Positions 15,107 to 22,487 of a stretch of DNA of 22,487 nt are shown here, piece by piece (the first letter of the stretch is position 1; each line of letters starts with the position of its first letter). This DNA is from JAJYZP01 sp049964535 (GTDB taxonomy: Bacteria > Actinomycetota > Acidimicrobiia > Acidimicrobiales > Acidimicrobiaceae), in contig JBMFXG010000015.1 in NCBI GenBank assembly GCA_049964535.1, positions 1 to 22,487 on the forward strand. Direction: 5' to 3'. The position numbers and the translations under genes were made by a program. The notes beneath the pieces are model-generated. The model made no database searches. It saw only the letters and a program-made list of their open reading frames with translations, and was not told the DNA's origin.

Positions 15107-16360
15107 TCACACCCCAGCATCCGTTGAGGTGGAGAGAGCTCGCAAGCCGATATCTCGCCGATAGTGTGCTCCATTGAAGTGGATCTCATTGACGGCACGA
15201 TAGGCACGTTCACGTGCGTCGAGCAGAGTATCTCCTCGGGCAGAGACCGTCAGAACCCTGCCACCAGCGCTCACAAGCTCCCCCGAGCCTTCCGCAAGAG
15301 CGGTTCCGGAGTGAAAGACCGTCACACCGTCGATCGCTTCGGCCGCCTCCAGGCCGGTGATCCTCTCTGCAGGAGCAACGCTTCCAGGGTAACCACGTGA
15401 GGTCAGCGCCACCACTAAACACGCTCCTGCTCGCATCTCTGGCCCAGCATCAAGTCGTCCCATCGCTGCTCCAAGCAAGATCTCGCCGAGTCCTGATGAG
15501 ATCATCGGTAGAACCGCCTGAGCCTCCGGATCACCGAAGCGAATGTTGAACTCCACGACCTTGGGACCTTTCGGAGTGAGCATCATTCCGGCATAGAGCA
15601 CGCCTCGGTACTCTATCCCACGACGGCGCAACGCCAAGAGAAGCGGCCTCACACTATCGGTCATGATCTCTTCAACGACGTCACTGGGTGCCCATGGCAC
15701 CGGAGTGTGTGCACCCATACCCCCGGTGTTGGGACCAGCGTCTCCATCGTAGGCTCGCTTGTAGTCGGTGGCCACTGGCAGTGCAACGGCACTATAGCCA
15801 TCGGTGACCGCTAAGAGCGAGATCTCCGGCCCAGCCATCGCCTCTTCGATGACGACGGTCCTCCCGGCACTGCCAAAGCTCACTCCTCCGAGTTTTGCCC
15901 TCAAGTCCGCAAGGGCCTCTTCGCGTGAGGACGTGACCAAGACTCCCTTGCCAGCAGCTAATCCATCGGTCTTAATCACGTACGGTCCGTCATGACTTTC
16001 GACATATCGAACTCCCTCGGCGAGGTCATCGATGACCGTATAGTCCGCAGTCGGGACTCGGGCGCTACGAAGGAGATCCTTCATAAAGGCTTTGGAGCCC
16101 TCGATGCGGGCCCCCTCCTTTGAGGGTCCAAAGACGGCTTTCCCCTGAGCTCTCAACGCGTCCCCGAGCCCCTCGACCAACGGCGCCTCTGGTCCAATGA
16201 CAAAGAGGTCGGCATCGATCTCAAGAGCCGAGCGAGAGAGAATCTCCCCACACTGTGCAATCCCCGGATTTCCCGGAGTGACCACTACCTCGTGCTCTTT
16301 GGAGAGTGCCCACGCTAGTGCGTGCTCCCTACCTCCGCCGCCGATCACGACGATTCTCAC
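15107..16360 (-). CDS. purD: Phosphoribosylamine-glycine ligase (GAR synthetase)
   Basis: PurD couples phosphoribosylamine, the unstable product of PurF, with glycine and ATP to make GAR. It is an ATP-grasp enzyme of 417 residues, normal for the family and not fused to purN or purM. The N-terminal motif is VVIGGGGREHALAWAL; then come FVIGPEAPLVEGL, VIKTDGLAAGKGV near residue 145, GDAGPNTGGMGAHTP, and the metal-binding VEFNIRFGDPEAQ. The start is GTG, 1 nt after the purA stop, consistent with coupling. Confidence 0.97.
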   Translation of the reverse strand: MRIVVIGGGGREHALAWALSKEHEVVVTPGNPGIAQCGEILSRSALEIDADLFVIGPEAPLVEGLGDALRAQGKAVFGPSKEGARIEGSKAFMKDLLRSARVPTADYTVIDDLAEGVRYVESHDGPYVIKTDGLAAGKGVLVTSSREEALADLRAKLGGVSFGSAGRTVVIEEAMAGPEISLLAVTDGYSAVALPVATDYKRAYDGDAGPNTGGMGAHTPVPWAPSDVVEEIMTDSVRPLLLALRRRGIEYRGVLYAGMMLTPKGPKVVEFNIRFGDPEAQAVLPMISSGLGEILLGAAMGRLDAGPEMRAGACLVVALTSRGYPGSVAPAERITGLEAAEAIDGVTVFHSGTALAEGSGELVSAGGRVLTVSARGDTLLDARERAYRAVNEIHFNGAHYRRDIGLRALSTSTDAGV

Positions 16361-16361
16361 G

Positions 16362-17636
16362 TCATAGCCTCACATACTGATCGCGCTCTGGACCTGTTCC
16401 GACAAGACGTATGGGAACTCCAGCCCTCTCTTCTAAGAACTCCAGATAGGCCCGAGCGTTTCCTGGAAGGTCAGCAGCCTTGGTGACGTTCGAGATATCC
16501 TGCTCCCAACCGGGAAAGGTCTGGTAGACCGGACGGGCTTTGAAGAAATCAGATTGGTGATACGGCAGTCGCTCGATACGCTCTCCATCGATCTCATAGC
16601 TCGTTGCTACGCAGATCTCCTTCGCGTGATCCAAAATATCGAGCTTGGTCAGCGCTAACTCTGAAACGGAGTTGATGTCAACAGCGTGTCGAAGCAGAAC
16701 GAGGTCGAACCATCCCGTTCTCCGCTTCCTTCCAGTATTCGTCCCGAACTCGTGTCCGCGTTCAACCAGCTCATCTGCGAGCTCACCGAAGAGTTCGGTA
16801 GGAAATGGTCCGGCTCCAACCCGAGTGAGATAAGCCTTGGCTATTCCAAGCACCGAATCGATCTGGCGTGGCCCGAGCCCCGATCCCGTCGCTGCACCAC
16901 CCGCAGTAGGATTCGACGAGGTTACATACGGATAGGTGCCGTGATCGAGATCGAGAAAGGTCGCTTGCGCTCCTTCGAGCAGGATCCGCTCCTGCCGGGC
17001 GTACGCATCTTGCACAATGCCAACTGTGTCCGCTATCAGCGGTGCCAACCGCGGTGCATACACCTCGAGGTAATCGTGGAGAATCTCCTCCTCGTCGAGG
17101 GGTAGACGGTTGTACACTTTTGCGAGTATCTGGTTCTTCTCTTTGAGCACGGCCTCGAGCTTGACTCGAAAGATCTTGGGGTCAAGAAGATCCTGAACTC
17201 GAATTCCGATGCGCGAAGCCTTGTCCGCATAGGCAGGTCCAATTCCACGCTTGGTCGTTCCGAGACGATTTCTTCCGAGAAAGCGCTCAGTTAGCCGATC
17301 AAGCTCCTGATGATAGGGCATGATCAAGTGAGCAGAGCCTGAGAGTTTGACTCTGCTGACATCTATCCCACGAGCGCTCAGGACATCGAGTTCGTCAAGA
17401 AGAACCTTTGGGTCGACTACGACACCGTTACCGATGATCGGCGTGACCTGACCGTTGAGCACTCCAGTCGGAACGAGTTGAAGCGCAAAGCGCTCTTCAC
17501 CGATGACGATCGTGTGACCTGCATTGTGGCCGCCCTGATAGCGAACCACATAGTCCATTTCGGCCGCTAGGAGGTCGGTGAACTTCCCTTTGCCCTCATC
17601 GCCCCACTGCATGCCCACCACAACGGTCGATGGCAC
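16362..17636 (-). CDS. purA: Adenylosuccinate synthetase
   Basis: PurA uses GTP to join IMP and aspartate, the first step from IMP to AMP. The product is 424 residues, as expected. The modified P-loop GDEGKGK is at residues 12-18, GGHNAGHT with His41 follows, then GTTKRGIGPAYADKASR, GAGPFPTEL, and GTNTGRKRRTGWFD. The GTG start has a good ribosome binding site: GGAGG 4 nt upstream at 17641-17645. It is the first purine gene after the chaperone cluster: its start is 50 nt beyond the clpB stop, with no terminator-like hairpin and no clear promoter in between. The purine run from here to purQ may therefore be transcribed partly from the heat-shock side. Confidence 0.97.
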   Translation of the reverse strand: MPSTVVVGMQWGDEGKGKFTDLLAAEMDYVVRYQGGHNAGHTIVIGEERFALQLVPTGVLNGQVTPIIGNGVVVDPKVLLDELDVLSARGIDVSRVKLSGSAHLIMPYHQELDRLTERFLGRNRLGTTKRGIGPAYADKASRIGIRVQDLLDPKIFRVKLEAVLKEKNQILAKVYNRLPLDEEEILHDYLEVYAPRLAPLIADTVGIVQDAYARQERILLEGAQATFLDLDHGTYPYVTSSNPTAGGAATGSGLGPRQIDSVLGIAKAYLTRVGAGPFPTELFGELADELVERGHEFGTNTGRKRRTGWFDLVLLRHAVDINSVSELALTKLDILDHAKEICVATSYEIDGERIERLPYHQSDFFKARPVYQTFPGWEQDISNVTKAADLPGNARAYLEFLEERAGVPIRLVGTGPERDQYVRL

Positions 17637-17686
17637 AACGCCTCCAAGCCCAGACTAAAACACCTTCTTCGAGCGCAAACCAAACC

Positions 17687-20179
17687 CTAACTTACTAACG
17701 CCAGTCGATCAGCACTCGTTGGATCGACCGCCACAGTGATTTGGCCCCCTTCAGCGTAGCGACCCTCGAGGAGTGCAGAGGCAATAAGGTCACCAACTTC
17801 ACGCTGAATTACACGGCGCAATGGGCGAGCACCGAAGGTCGGATCGTACCCCTTCCTCGCTAACCAGTCCTTTGCGGCCTGATCCACCTTCAGCGTTATG
17901 TGCCGGTCGGCGAGGCGACGCTCAAGGGCACGAAGTGAGATATCAACGATCCCCCGCAGGTCCTCCGCTTGGAGCTCATGAAAGCGAATGATCTCATCGA
18001 TCCGATTAACAAACTCCGGTGGGAAGAATGCGATCGGTTCCACGGCGAGATTCGAGGTCATGATGAGGATCGTGTTCGTAAAATCAACGGTCCGGCCCTG
18101 ACCATCGGTGAGTCGACCGTCGTCGAGTACCTGAAGTAGTACGTTGAAGACGTCGGCGTGCGCCTTTTCGATCTCATCCAAGAGCACTACTGCGTACGGC
18201 CTGCGCCGGACTCGCTCACTGAGCTGACCACCCTCGTCGTAGCCTACATAGCCAGGGGGTGCGCCAATCAACCTCGCCACGGTATGGGCTTCTTGATACT
18301 CAGACATATCGATTCTTATGACCGAACGCTCATCGTCAAAGAGAAATTCACCGAGCGCCTTCGCCATCTCGGTCTTCCCAACACCCGTTGGTCCGAGAAA
18401 AAGGAACGACCCAATGGGTCGATTTGGATCCGAGATCCCTGAGCGCGACCGTCGAATCGCCCGGGAGACCGAGCTTACAGCGGCATCTTGACCTACAACC
18501 CGACGGTGAAGATTCTCCTCCATTGCGAGTAGCTTGGCCATCTCTCCTTCAAGAATTCGACTGACAGCAATGTTGGTCGCCTTAGCAACGACTTCAGCGA
18601 TATCCTCCTCGTCAACCTCTTCCTTCAACATTGGATGTTCGTGTTGCAGTTCGGTCAACGACTTCGTCAACGACTCGACCTCGCGTTCTAAGGTCGGCAG
18701 CATTCCATAGCGGATCTCAGCGGCTCGACCGAGATCACCATCTCGCTCAAAACGATCTGCCTGCGACTTAGCCTGTTCAAGCGCTTCCTTCTTCGCTTGA
18801 ATCGCTGCGATCGCATCCTTCTCTGACTGCCACTGGACCGTGAGACCATCAAGCTCCTCCTGCAGGTTGGCAATCTCCTCATCGAGCTTGGCGCGGCGTT
18901 CTCGCGATGCACTATCCTCCTCTTTTGCCAACGAGATCCTCTCGATCTCTAGCTGGCGGATACGCCGTTCAACAACATCGATCTCCGTTGGCCGAGAGTC
19001 GATCTCAATACGGAGTCGAGAAGCGGCCTCATCGACGAGATCGATCGCCTTATCAGGGAGAAAGCGATCTGGGATATATCGGTCGGAGAGCGTCGCCGCA
19101 GCAATCAGAGCTTGATCTTGTATTCGCACTCCGTGGTGGACCTCGTAGCGCTCCTTCAGTCCGCGCAAGATAGCAACGGTTGCCTCGACAGAAGGGGGAT
19201 CTACCACGACTCTTTGAAAGCGGCGCTCAAGTGCAGGATCTTTCTCTATGTATTTGCGATACTCATCGAGCGTCGTCGCACCGATCATGCGCAGTTCGCC
19301 ACGGGCAAGCATGGGCTTCAACATGTTCGAGGCATCAAGTGATCCTTCGGCCGCACCTGCACCGACCACCGTATGCATCTCGTCAATGAAGGTAATGATC
19401 TCGCCATTCGAACGAGTAATCTCAGCCAAGACCGACTTCAGACGTTCTTCAAAGTCTCCTCGATACTTAGCTCCAGCAACCATCGAAGAGAGATCGAGAA
19501 CGATCACTCGCTTGTCTCTGAGACCTTCTGGCACGTCACCCTCAACGATACGTCGGGCTAGTCCTTCGACAATGGCCGTCTTTCCGACACCGGGTTCGCC
19601 AATCAAGACTGGGTTATTCTTGGTTCGACGAGAGAGTACCTGGATAAGACGTCGGATCTCTTCATCGCGCCCTATTACTGGATCGATCTTGCCCTCTCGC
19701 GCTGCCTCGGTCAAGTCCCGACCATATCGATCGAGCGCCTCAAAGGCCTCCTCGGGATTTTGGGACGTAACTTTGAAGGTACCTCGAACCTCCTCGAGGG
19801 CCGAGAGCACCGACTCCTTCGATACTCCAAAGACCTCTGGCATTGCGGTCACGAGGTGTTCCACTGATACGTAGCTATCGCCGAGTGCGCTCCGCTGCCG
19901 ATCGGCCTCTGAGAGGGCGTCGATCAGGCTCCGCGAGAATTGAGGAGACCCGCCATAGGCTTTGGGGAGCTTTCCAAGGTCTTCCTCAAGACTCTGTCTC
20001 ATCTGTGGAATCGATATGCCTAGTCGCGTCAGCAGCGGGAGTGTGATACCTGATTCCTGGTCAAGTAGCGCCAGAGCCACGTGCTCTCGCACAACCTCTG
20101 GATGAGCAGAAGACTTTGCACGATCGAGAGCTTGTTGAACGGCCTCTTGCGTCCTAATAGTCCATCGCGAAGTATCCAC
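17687..20179 (-). CDS. clpB: Disaggregase ClpB with shortened second AAA+ module
   Basis: ClpB is the hexameric AAA+ chaperone that pulls apart aggregated proteins with DnaK. Visible in order are the Clp N domain (about residues 1-145); NBD1 with Walker A GEPGVGKTAIVEGLA near 195, Walker B FIDEMHTVVGAG and ALERRFQRV; a charged coiled-coil middle domain about 390-520, which separates ClpB from ClpA/ClpC; and NBD2 with Walker A GPTGVGKTEMAKALGE near 595, VVLLDEIEKAH and the pore motif GYVGY. The length is 830 against a usual 855-875. The shortage lies after the NBD2 sensor motif: MTSNLAVEPIAF runs straight into FPPEFVNRIDE, where homologues have about 20 more residues, and FRPEF reads FPPEF. 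The frame is clean across this join. The start is GTG with AAAGGGA upstream. It follows hspR by 48 nt. Confidence 0.96.
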   Translation of the reverse strand: MDTSRWTIRTQEAVQQALDRAKSSAHPEVVREHVALALLDQESGITLPLLTRLGISIPQMRQSLEEDLGKLPKAYGGSPQFSRSLIDALSEADRQRSALGDSYVSVEHLVTAMPEVFGVSKESVLSALEEVRGTFKVTSQNPEEAFEALDRYGRDLTEAAREGKIDPVIGRDEEIRRLIQVLSRRTKNNPVLIGEPGVGKTAIVEGLARRIVEGDVPEGLRDKRVIVLDLSSMVAGAKYRGDFEERLKSVLAEITRSNGEIITFIDEMHTVVGAGAAEGSLDASNMLKPMLARGELRMIGATTLDEYRKYIEKDPALERRFQRVVVDPPSVEATVAILRGLKERYEVHHGVRIQDQALIAAATLSDRYIPDRFLPDKAIDLVDEAASRLRIEIDSRPTEIDVVERRIRQLEIERISLAKEEDSASRERRAKLDEEIANLQEELDGLTVQWQSEKDAIAAIQAKKEALEQAKSQADRFERDGDLGRAAEIRYGMLPTLEREVESLTKSLTELQHEHPMLKEEVDEEDIAEVVAKATNIAVSRILEGEMAKLLAMEENLHRRVVGQDAAVSSVSRAIRRSRSGISDPNRPIGSFLFLGPTGVGKTEMAKALGEFLFDDERSVIRIDMSEYQEAHTVARLIGAPPGYVGYDEGGQLSERVRRRPYAVVLLDEIEKAHADVFNVLLQVLDDGRLTDGQGRTVDFTNTILIMTSNLAVEPIAFFPPEFVNRIDEIIRFHELQAEDLRGIVDISLRALERRLADRHITLKVDQAAKDWLARKGYDPTFGARPLRRVIQREVGDLIASALLEGRYAEGGQITVAVDPTSADRLALVS

Positions 20180-20227
20180 GCCACATCCCTTTCCTCAACC
20201 TATGACTACCTCAAGTTATGTCGATCT

Positions 20228-20659
20228 CTAGTGGTGCTCATCACGTAGAAATGAGCCGTACTGTCGATAGAGCACCAAAGCGGTCGATACCGGCATTGAC
20301 TCGGATCGAAAGGAGTTCGAACTCTGCTGACTCCGATCACGAGAGCTATCACCGGCTTTTCCTAGCTCACTACGAAGAGCTTTCACCTCTTCTTCGAGTT
20401 CGATGATCCTTCGAACGCCCTCAAGGTTGACTCCCGCATTGGTGAGATCTTGAATTCGTCGAAGTCGAGCGATGTCCTGATCGGAATACCTGCGTGAACC
20501 ACCGCCCGTTCGAGCAGGATCTACCAATCCTTTGCGCTCATAGATCCGTAGAGTTTGTGGGTGCATCCCCGACAGCTCCGCTGCGACGGAGATGACGTAG
20601 ACCGCACGCAACTGAGCGTGGCGCGATCGCTGGGACTCCTCACTTCGTTCTGGTTCCAT
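20228..20659 (-). CDS. hspR: MerR-family heat-shock repressor HspR
   Basis: HspR represses the dnaK operon in actinobacteria by binding HAIR inverted repeats, with DnaK as its co-repressor. The 143-residue protein has a MerR winged-helix domain at about residues 20-90: VYVISVAAELSGMHPQTLRI, YERKGLVDPARTGGGSRRYS, then a recognition and dimer region ending GVNLEGVRRIIELEEEV. A short coiled coil and a Ser/Arg-rich tail follow. The phrase HPQTLR.YERKGLV, with RT.G..RRYS, is the HspR pattern as opposed to metal-sensing MerR proteins. The ATG is preceded by GAGGTGAG; the sequence between dnaJ and hspR is only 11 nt. The gene order dnaK-grpE-dnaJ-hspR supports the call. The main operator is expected upstream of dnaK, outside the window. 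Confidence 0.93.
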   Translation of the reverse strand: MEPERSEESQRSRHAQLRAVYVISVAAELSGMHPQTLRIYERKGLVDPARTGGGSRRYSDQDIARLRRIQDLTNAGVNLEGVRRIIELEEEVKALRSELGKAGDSSRDRSQQSSNSFRSESMPVSTALVLYRQYGSFLRDEHH

Positions 20660-20670
20660 GACTTCTCACC

Positions 20671-21774
20671 TCAAGAACTTTTTGTCTCATTTCTTACCTC
20701 CGTCGGCAAGACGTGGGCAAGCTCCTCCAGTACGGCACGTTGTTTCGCATCGAGTTGCGAAGGCACAATGATGTCGGTCGTCACAAGAAGATCTCCGCCG
20801 CTGCCCCCTCTCTTGGTCGAGGCAACGCCCTTTCCCCGTACTCGAAAAGTTCTCCCGGACTTCGTGCCAGGCGGTATCCGTAACGACACGGATCCATCTA
20901 AGGTCGGCACCGTAACGACGGCGCCGAGTGCTGCCTCGGAGAACGAAATCGGTAGCGTCAAGGTAAGGTCACTGCCTTTACGACCAAAGATCTCGTGTTG
21001 ACCAACCTGAACCACGACAAAGAGGTCGCCCGCTGGTGCACCATTGCGCCCCGGCGCGCCCCGCCCTCGTATACGTATGCGAGAACCCGACTCAACACCC
21101 GGTGGTATTCGTATCTTCACTTGTCTGCTGCGATTCTCGAGTCCCGTTCCGCGACACTTCGGGCACGGATGTTCGATGATCAGTCCCCGACCACGACATG
21201 CCGGACACGGCTGAGAGAACGAAAAGAAGCCCTGATTATCGCTCACCGAGCCACTTCCCCCGCAGCGAGCGCACACCACCGGAGAACTACCTGGCGCAGC
21301 ACCGCCACCTCCGCACACCGTACACGCCGCCTCCCCCACCACTTCTACAGAGGTAGTCACTCCATGGACCGCTTCAAGGAACGAGATTCGAATCTCGCTC
21401 TCGAGATCAGCACCGCGTTGCGGGCCAGCAGAGCCCCGATTTCGACCCCGGTTGAAGAGTCCCCCGATTAGATCACCGAGATCCTCTGCGTGGAACTCAC
21501 CAGAGCCACCTCCAGAGCCAGGCGGTCGGAATCCACCAGCCATAGGCCCACTAGCTCGTACCTCGTCATACTCCTTGCGCTTGGAAGCGTCGCTTAGGAC
21601 GTCATAAGCTGCCGAAATCTCTTTGAAACGCTCTTCAGATCCTGGATTGGCATCGGGATGGTACTGCTTCGCCAGCTTGCGATAGGCGCGAGTGATCTCC
21701 TTGTCACTCGCATCTCGAGCAACACCGAGTACCTTGTAGTAGTCCTTCTCGAGCCACTCGCGCTGTGCAACCAC
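20671..21774 (-). CDS. dnaJ: Co-chaperone DnaJ
   Basis: DnaJ delivers unfolded substrates to DnaK and stimulates its ATPase. The J domain (about residues 11-75) has the essential HPD at 39-41 in KLAKQYHPDANPG. A Gly/Phe-rich linker follows (FRPPGSGGGSGEFHAEDLGD). Four CxxCxGxG zinc-finger repeats are all present: CTVCGGGG, CARCGGSG, CPACRGRG and CPKCRGTG. The C-terminal substrate domains include DLFVVVQVGQHEIFGRKGSDL. I chose the GTG at 21774 (MVAQREWLEKDYYKVLGV) because AGGAGG lies 4 nt upstream and overlaps the grpE stop; the frame stays open back to 21831, but that would overlap grpE by 49 nt. It is therefore 367 residues, a full-length type A DnaJ. Confidence 0.95.
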   Translation of the reverse strand: MVAQREWLEKDYYKVLGVARDASDKEITRAYRKLAKQYHPDANPGSEERFKEISAAYDVLSDASKRKEYDEVRASGPMAGGFRPPGSGGGSGEFHAEDLGDLIGGLFNRGRNRGSAGPQRGADLESEIRISFLEAVHGVTTSVEVVGEAACTVCGGGGAAPGSSPVVCARCGGSGSVSDNQGFFSFSQPCPACRGRGLIIEHPCPKCRGTGLENRSRQVKIRIPPGVESGSRIRIRGRGAPGRNGAPAGDLFVVVQVGQHEIFGRKGSDLTLTLPISFSEAALGAVVTVPTLDGSVSLRIPPGTKSGRTFRVRGKGVASTKRGGSGGDLLVTTDIIVPSQLDAKQRAVLEELAHVLPTEVRNETKSS

Positions 21775-21782
21775 TCTTCCTC

Positions 21783-22379
21783 CTACCCTGCGACCCTGAC
21801 CATTGCCGGTCGAAGCACGCGTCCCTTCCATCGATAGCCACTTCGAAAGACCTCGACAACACGAGACTCACCATCACCCTCCTCGTGGGCGACGGCCTCG
21901 GCTACCTCTGGATCAAACCTCTCACCGAGCGGAACGATCTCTTCGAGTCCCTCTCTTGCAAGAGCTTCAAAGACGGCCCTACAGACCTGCTCTACCGTCG
22001 ACGGATCAGACTCGCCATCTTTTGCGTGGCTCAGAGCCAGCGACATCGTGTCGAGAGCGGGCAAGAGCGATACGACCAAGACTTCGTTGGCTCTCTCCTT
22101 CGACTCAGCCTGCTGCTTCGCCGTTCGTTTCTTGTAGTTCTCAAAGTCGGCCTGGAGGAGCTGGAGGGCTCGAAGATAGTCATCGCGTTCCTGGGTGACC
22201 CGAGCAACCTCGGAGACGACATCATCTCCGAGGTTGCTCTGTCCTTCAACTCCCTCTGGAATATCTTGGGACTCAATCTCATCTTTGGCCATGTCGCCGA
22301 GATCTATGGAACCCTCCTCTGCGAGGGACTCTTCCATCTCGGCGATAATGTCACGTTCCTGATCGGAGCTCAATCTCAA
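21783..22379 (-). CDS. grpE: Nucleotide exchange factor GrpE
   Basis: GrpE releases ADP from DnaK and resets the chaperone cycle. The product (up to 198 residues) has an acidic unstructured N-terminus, a long helical coiled-coil region (VTQERDDYLRALQLLQADFE then NYKKRTAKQQ), the four-helix part (LLPALDTMSLALSHA), and the C-terminal beta domain (PLGERFDPEVAEAV, with VVEVFRSGYRWKGRVLRPAM). The start is uncertain. TTG at 22379 overlaps the dnaK stop by 4 nt; TTG at 22373 has the better distance (7 nt) from the GAGG at 22381-22384; ATG at 22337 has no good ribosome binding site. The gene lies between dnaK and dnaJ. Confidence 0.93.
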   Translation of the reverse strand: MRLSSDQERDIIAEMEESLAEEGSIDLGDMAKDEIESQDIPEGVEGQSNLGDDVVSEVARVTQERDDYLRALQLLQADFENYKKRTAKQQAESKERANEVLVVSLLPALDTMSLALSHAKDGESDPSTVEQVCRAVFEALAREGLEEIVPLGERFDPEVAEAVAHEEGDGESRVVEVFRSGYRWKGRVLRPAMVRVAG

Positions 22380-22487
22380 GCCTCTTTCGCAGAATCGTCT
22401 ACAATCTCGGCGTCTACGATCTCGTCTTCGTCAGCGTGTACGCCCGAACCATCTCCATCACCAGATCCACCATCGGAGCTCGTCGCT
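22376..22487 (-). CDS. dnaK: Chaperone DnaK, C-terminal end only
   Basis: The minus-strand frame is open from the window edge to TGA at 22376-22378 and encodes 36 residues. The tail is Gly/Asp/Ser-rich (SSDGGSGDGDGSG) and ends DEIVDAEIVDDSAKEA. The acidic EIVDAEIVDD near the end is the conserved C-terminal signature of bacterial DnaK, and its place directly before grpE agrees. The ATPase and substrate-binding domains lie outside the window. Confidence 0.88.
   Translation of the reverse strand, partial: ATSSDGGSGDGDGSGVHADEDEIVDAEIVDDSAKEA

Noticed and set aside
19248..19874. 208-codon plus-strand frame inside clpB
   Set aside because: It is antisense to conserved ClpB motifs and Ser/Arg/Thr-rich, as expected for a shadow frame.
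20194..20215. HAIR-like half-site (CTTGAG on the minus strand) upstream of clpB
   Set aside because: HspR sites are inverted repeats of CTTGAGT with a 7-bp spacer. Here the second TTGAG is in direct, not inverted, orientation, so a real operator is not supported. A similar CTTGAG before hspR is simply the dnaJ stop region.
21775..21831. Longer dnaJ start
   Set aside because: It would overlap grpE by 49 nt and add an untypical Gly/Arg-rich leader; the GTG at 21774 has AGGAGG at the right distance and a standard DnaJ N-terminus.
1..22487. CRISPR arrays, tRNA or rRNA genes, toxin-antitoxin or defence systems
   Set aside because: No regularly spaced repeats, no tRNA-like cloverleaf segments and no proteins of defence families were seen; the window is dominated by metabolic and chaperone genes.

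Overview
This window looks like chromosomal housekeeping DNA from an actinobacterium of moderate GC content (mid-50s percent by eye). Three things point that way: a dnaK-grpE-dnaJ-hspR-clpB chaperone cluster with the MerR-type repressor HspR inside it, the three-subunit PurS/PurQ/PurL form of FGAM synthase, and frequent GTG and TTG starts. Gene content and base composition would fit an acidophilic Acidimicrobiia-like lineage, but that is an inference from general impression. I cannot name the species.

Left edge (1-513): the C-terminal end of an IS1380-type transposase runs in from outside the window, followed by about 270 bp of non-coding DNA. Next come two divergent central-carbon genes: an ACT-domain malic enzyme (minus strand, 514-1926) and a fused alpha-beta E1 subunit of a branched-chain/pyruvate-type 2-oxoacid dehydrogenase (plus strand, 2138-4261). 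They share a 0.2-kb region with promoter-like and operator-like sequences.

Nucleotide synthesis block (4341-17636): nearly all genes are on the minus strand. In transcription order, one overlapping set is purF-purM-pyrE. A second tight set is purA-purD-purB-purC-purS-purQ. purL stands alone between them. Together they encode PRPP amidotransferase, GAR synthetase, all three FGAM synthase subunits, AIR synthetase, SAICAR synthetase, adenylosuccinate lyase and adenylosuccinate synthetase, plus orotate phosphoribosyltransferase. purN, purE/K and purH are not in the window. Two plus-strand genes interrupt the block: a PHP-family phosphoesterase between purF and purL, and a lysine-rich protein of unknown function between purL and purQ. 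The second is preceded by about 570 bp without a recognisable gene.

Chaperone block (17687-22487): dnaK (C-terminal end only), grpE, dnaJ, hspR and clpB follow in transcription order with very short gaps or overlaps. ClpB lacks a short segment in its second AAA+ module. Only 50 nt without a terminator-like hairpin separate clpB from purA, so read-through from the heat-shock operon into the purine operon is possible.

Most of the window is ordinary. The parts most worth a second look are the unknown gene and gene-poor stretch that detach purL from purSQ, the shortened ClpB D2 module, the operator-like inverted repeats, and the high density of the palindrome CGATCG.
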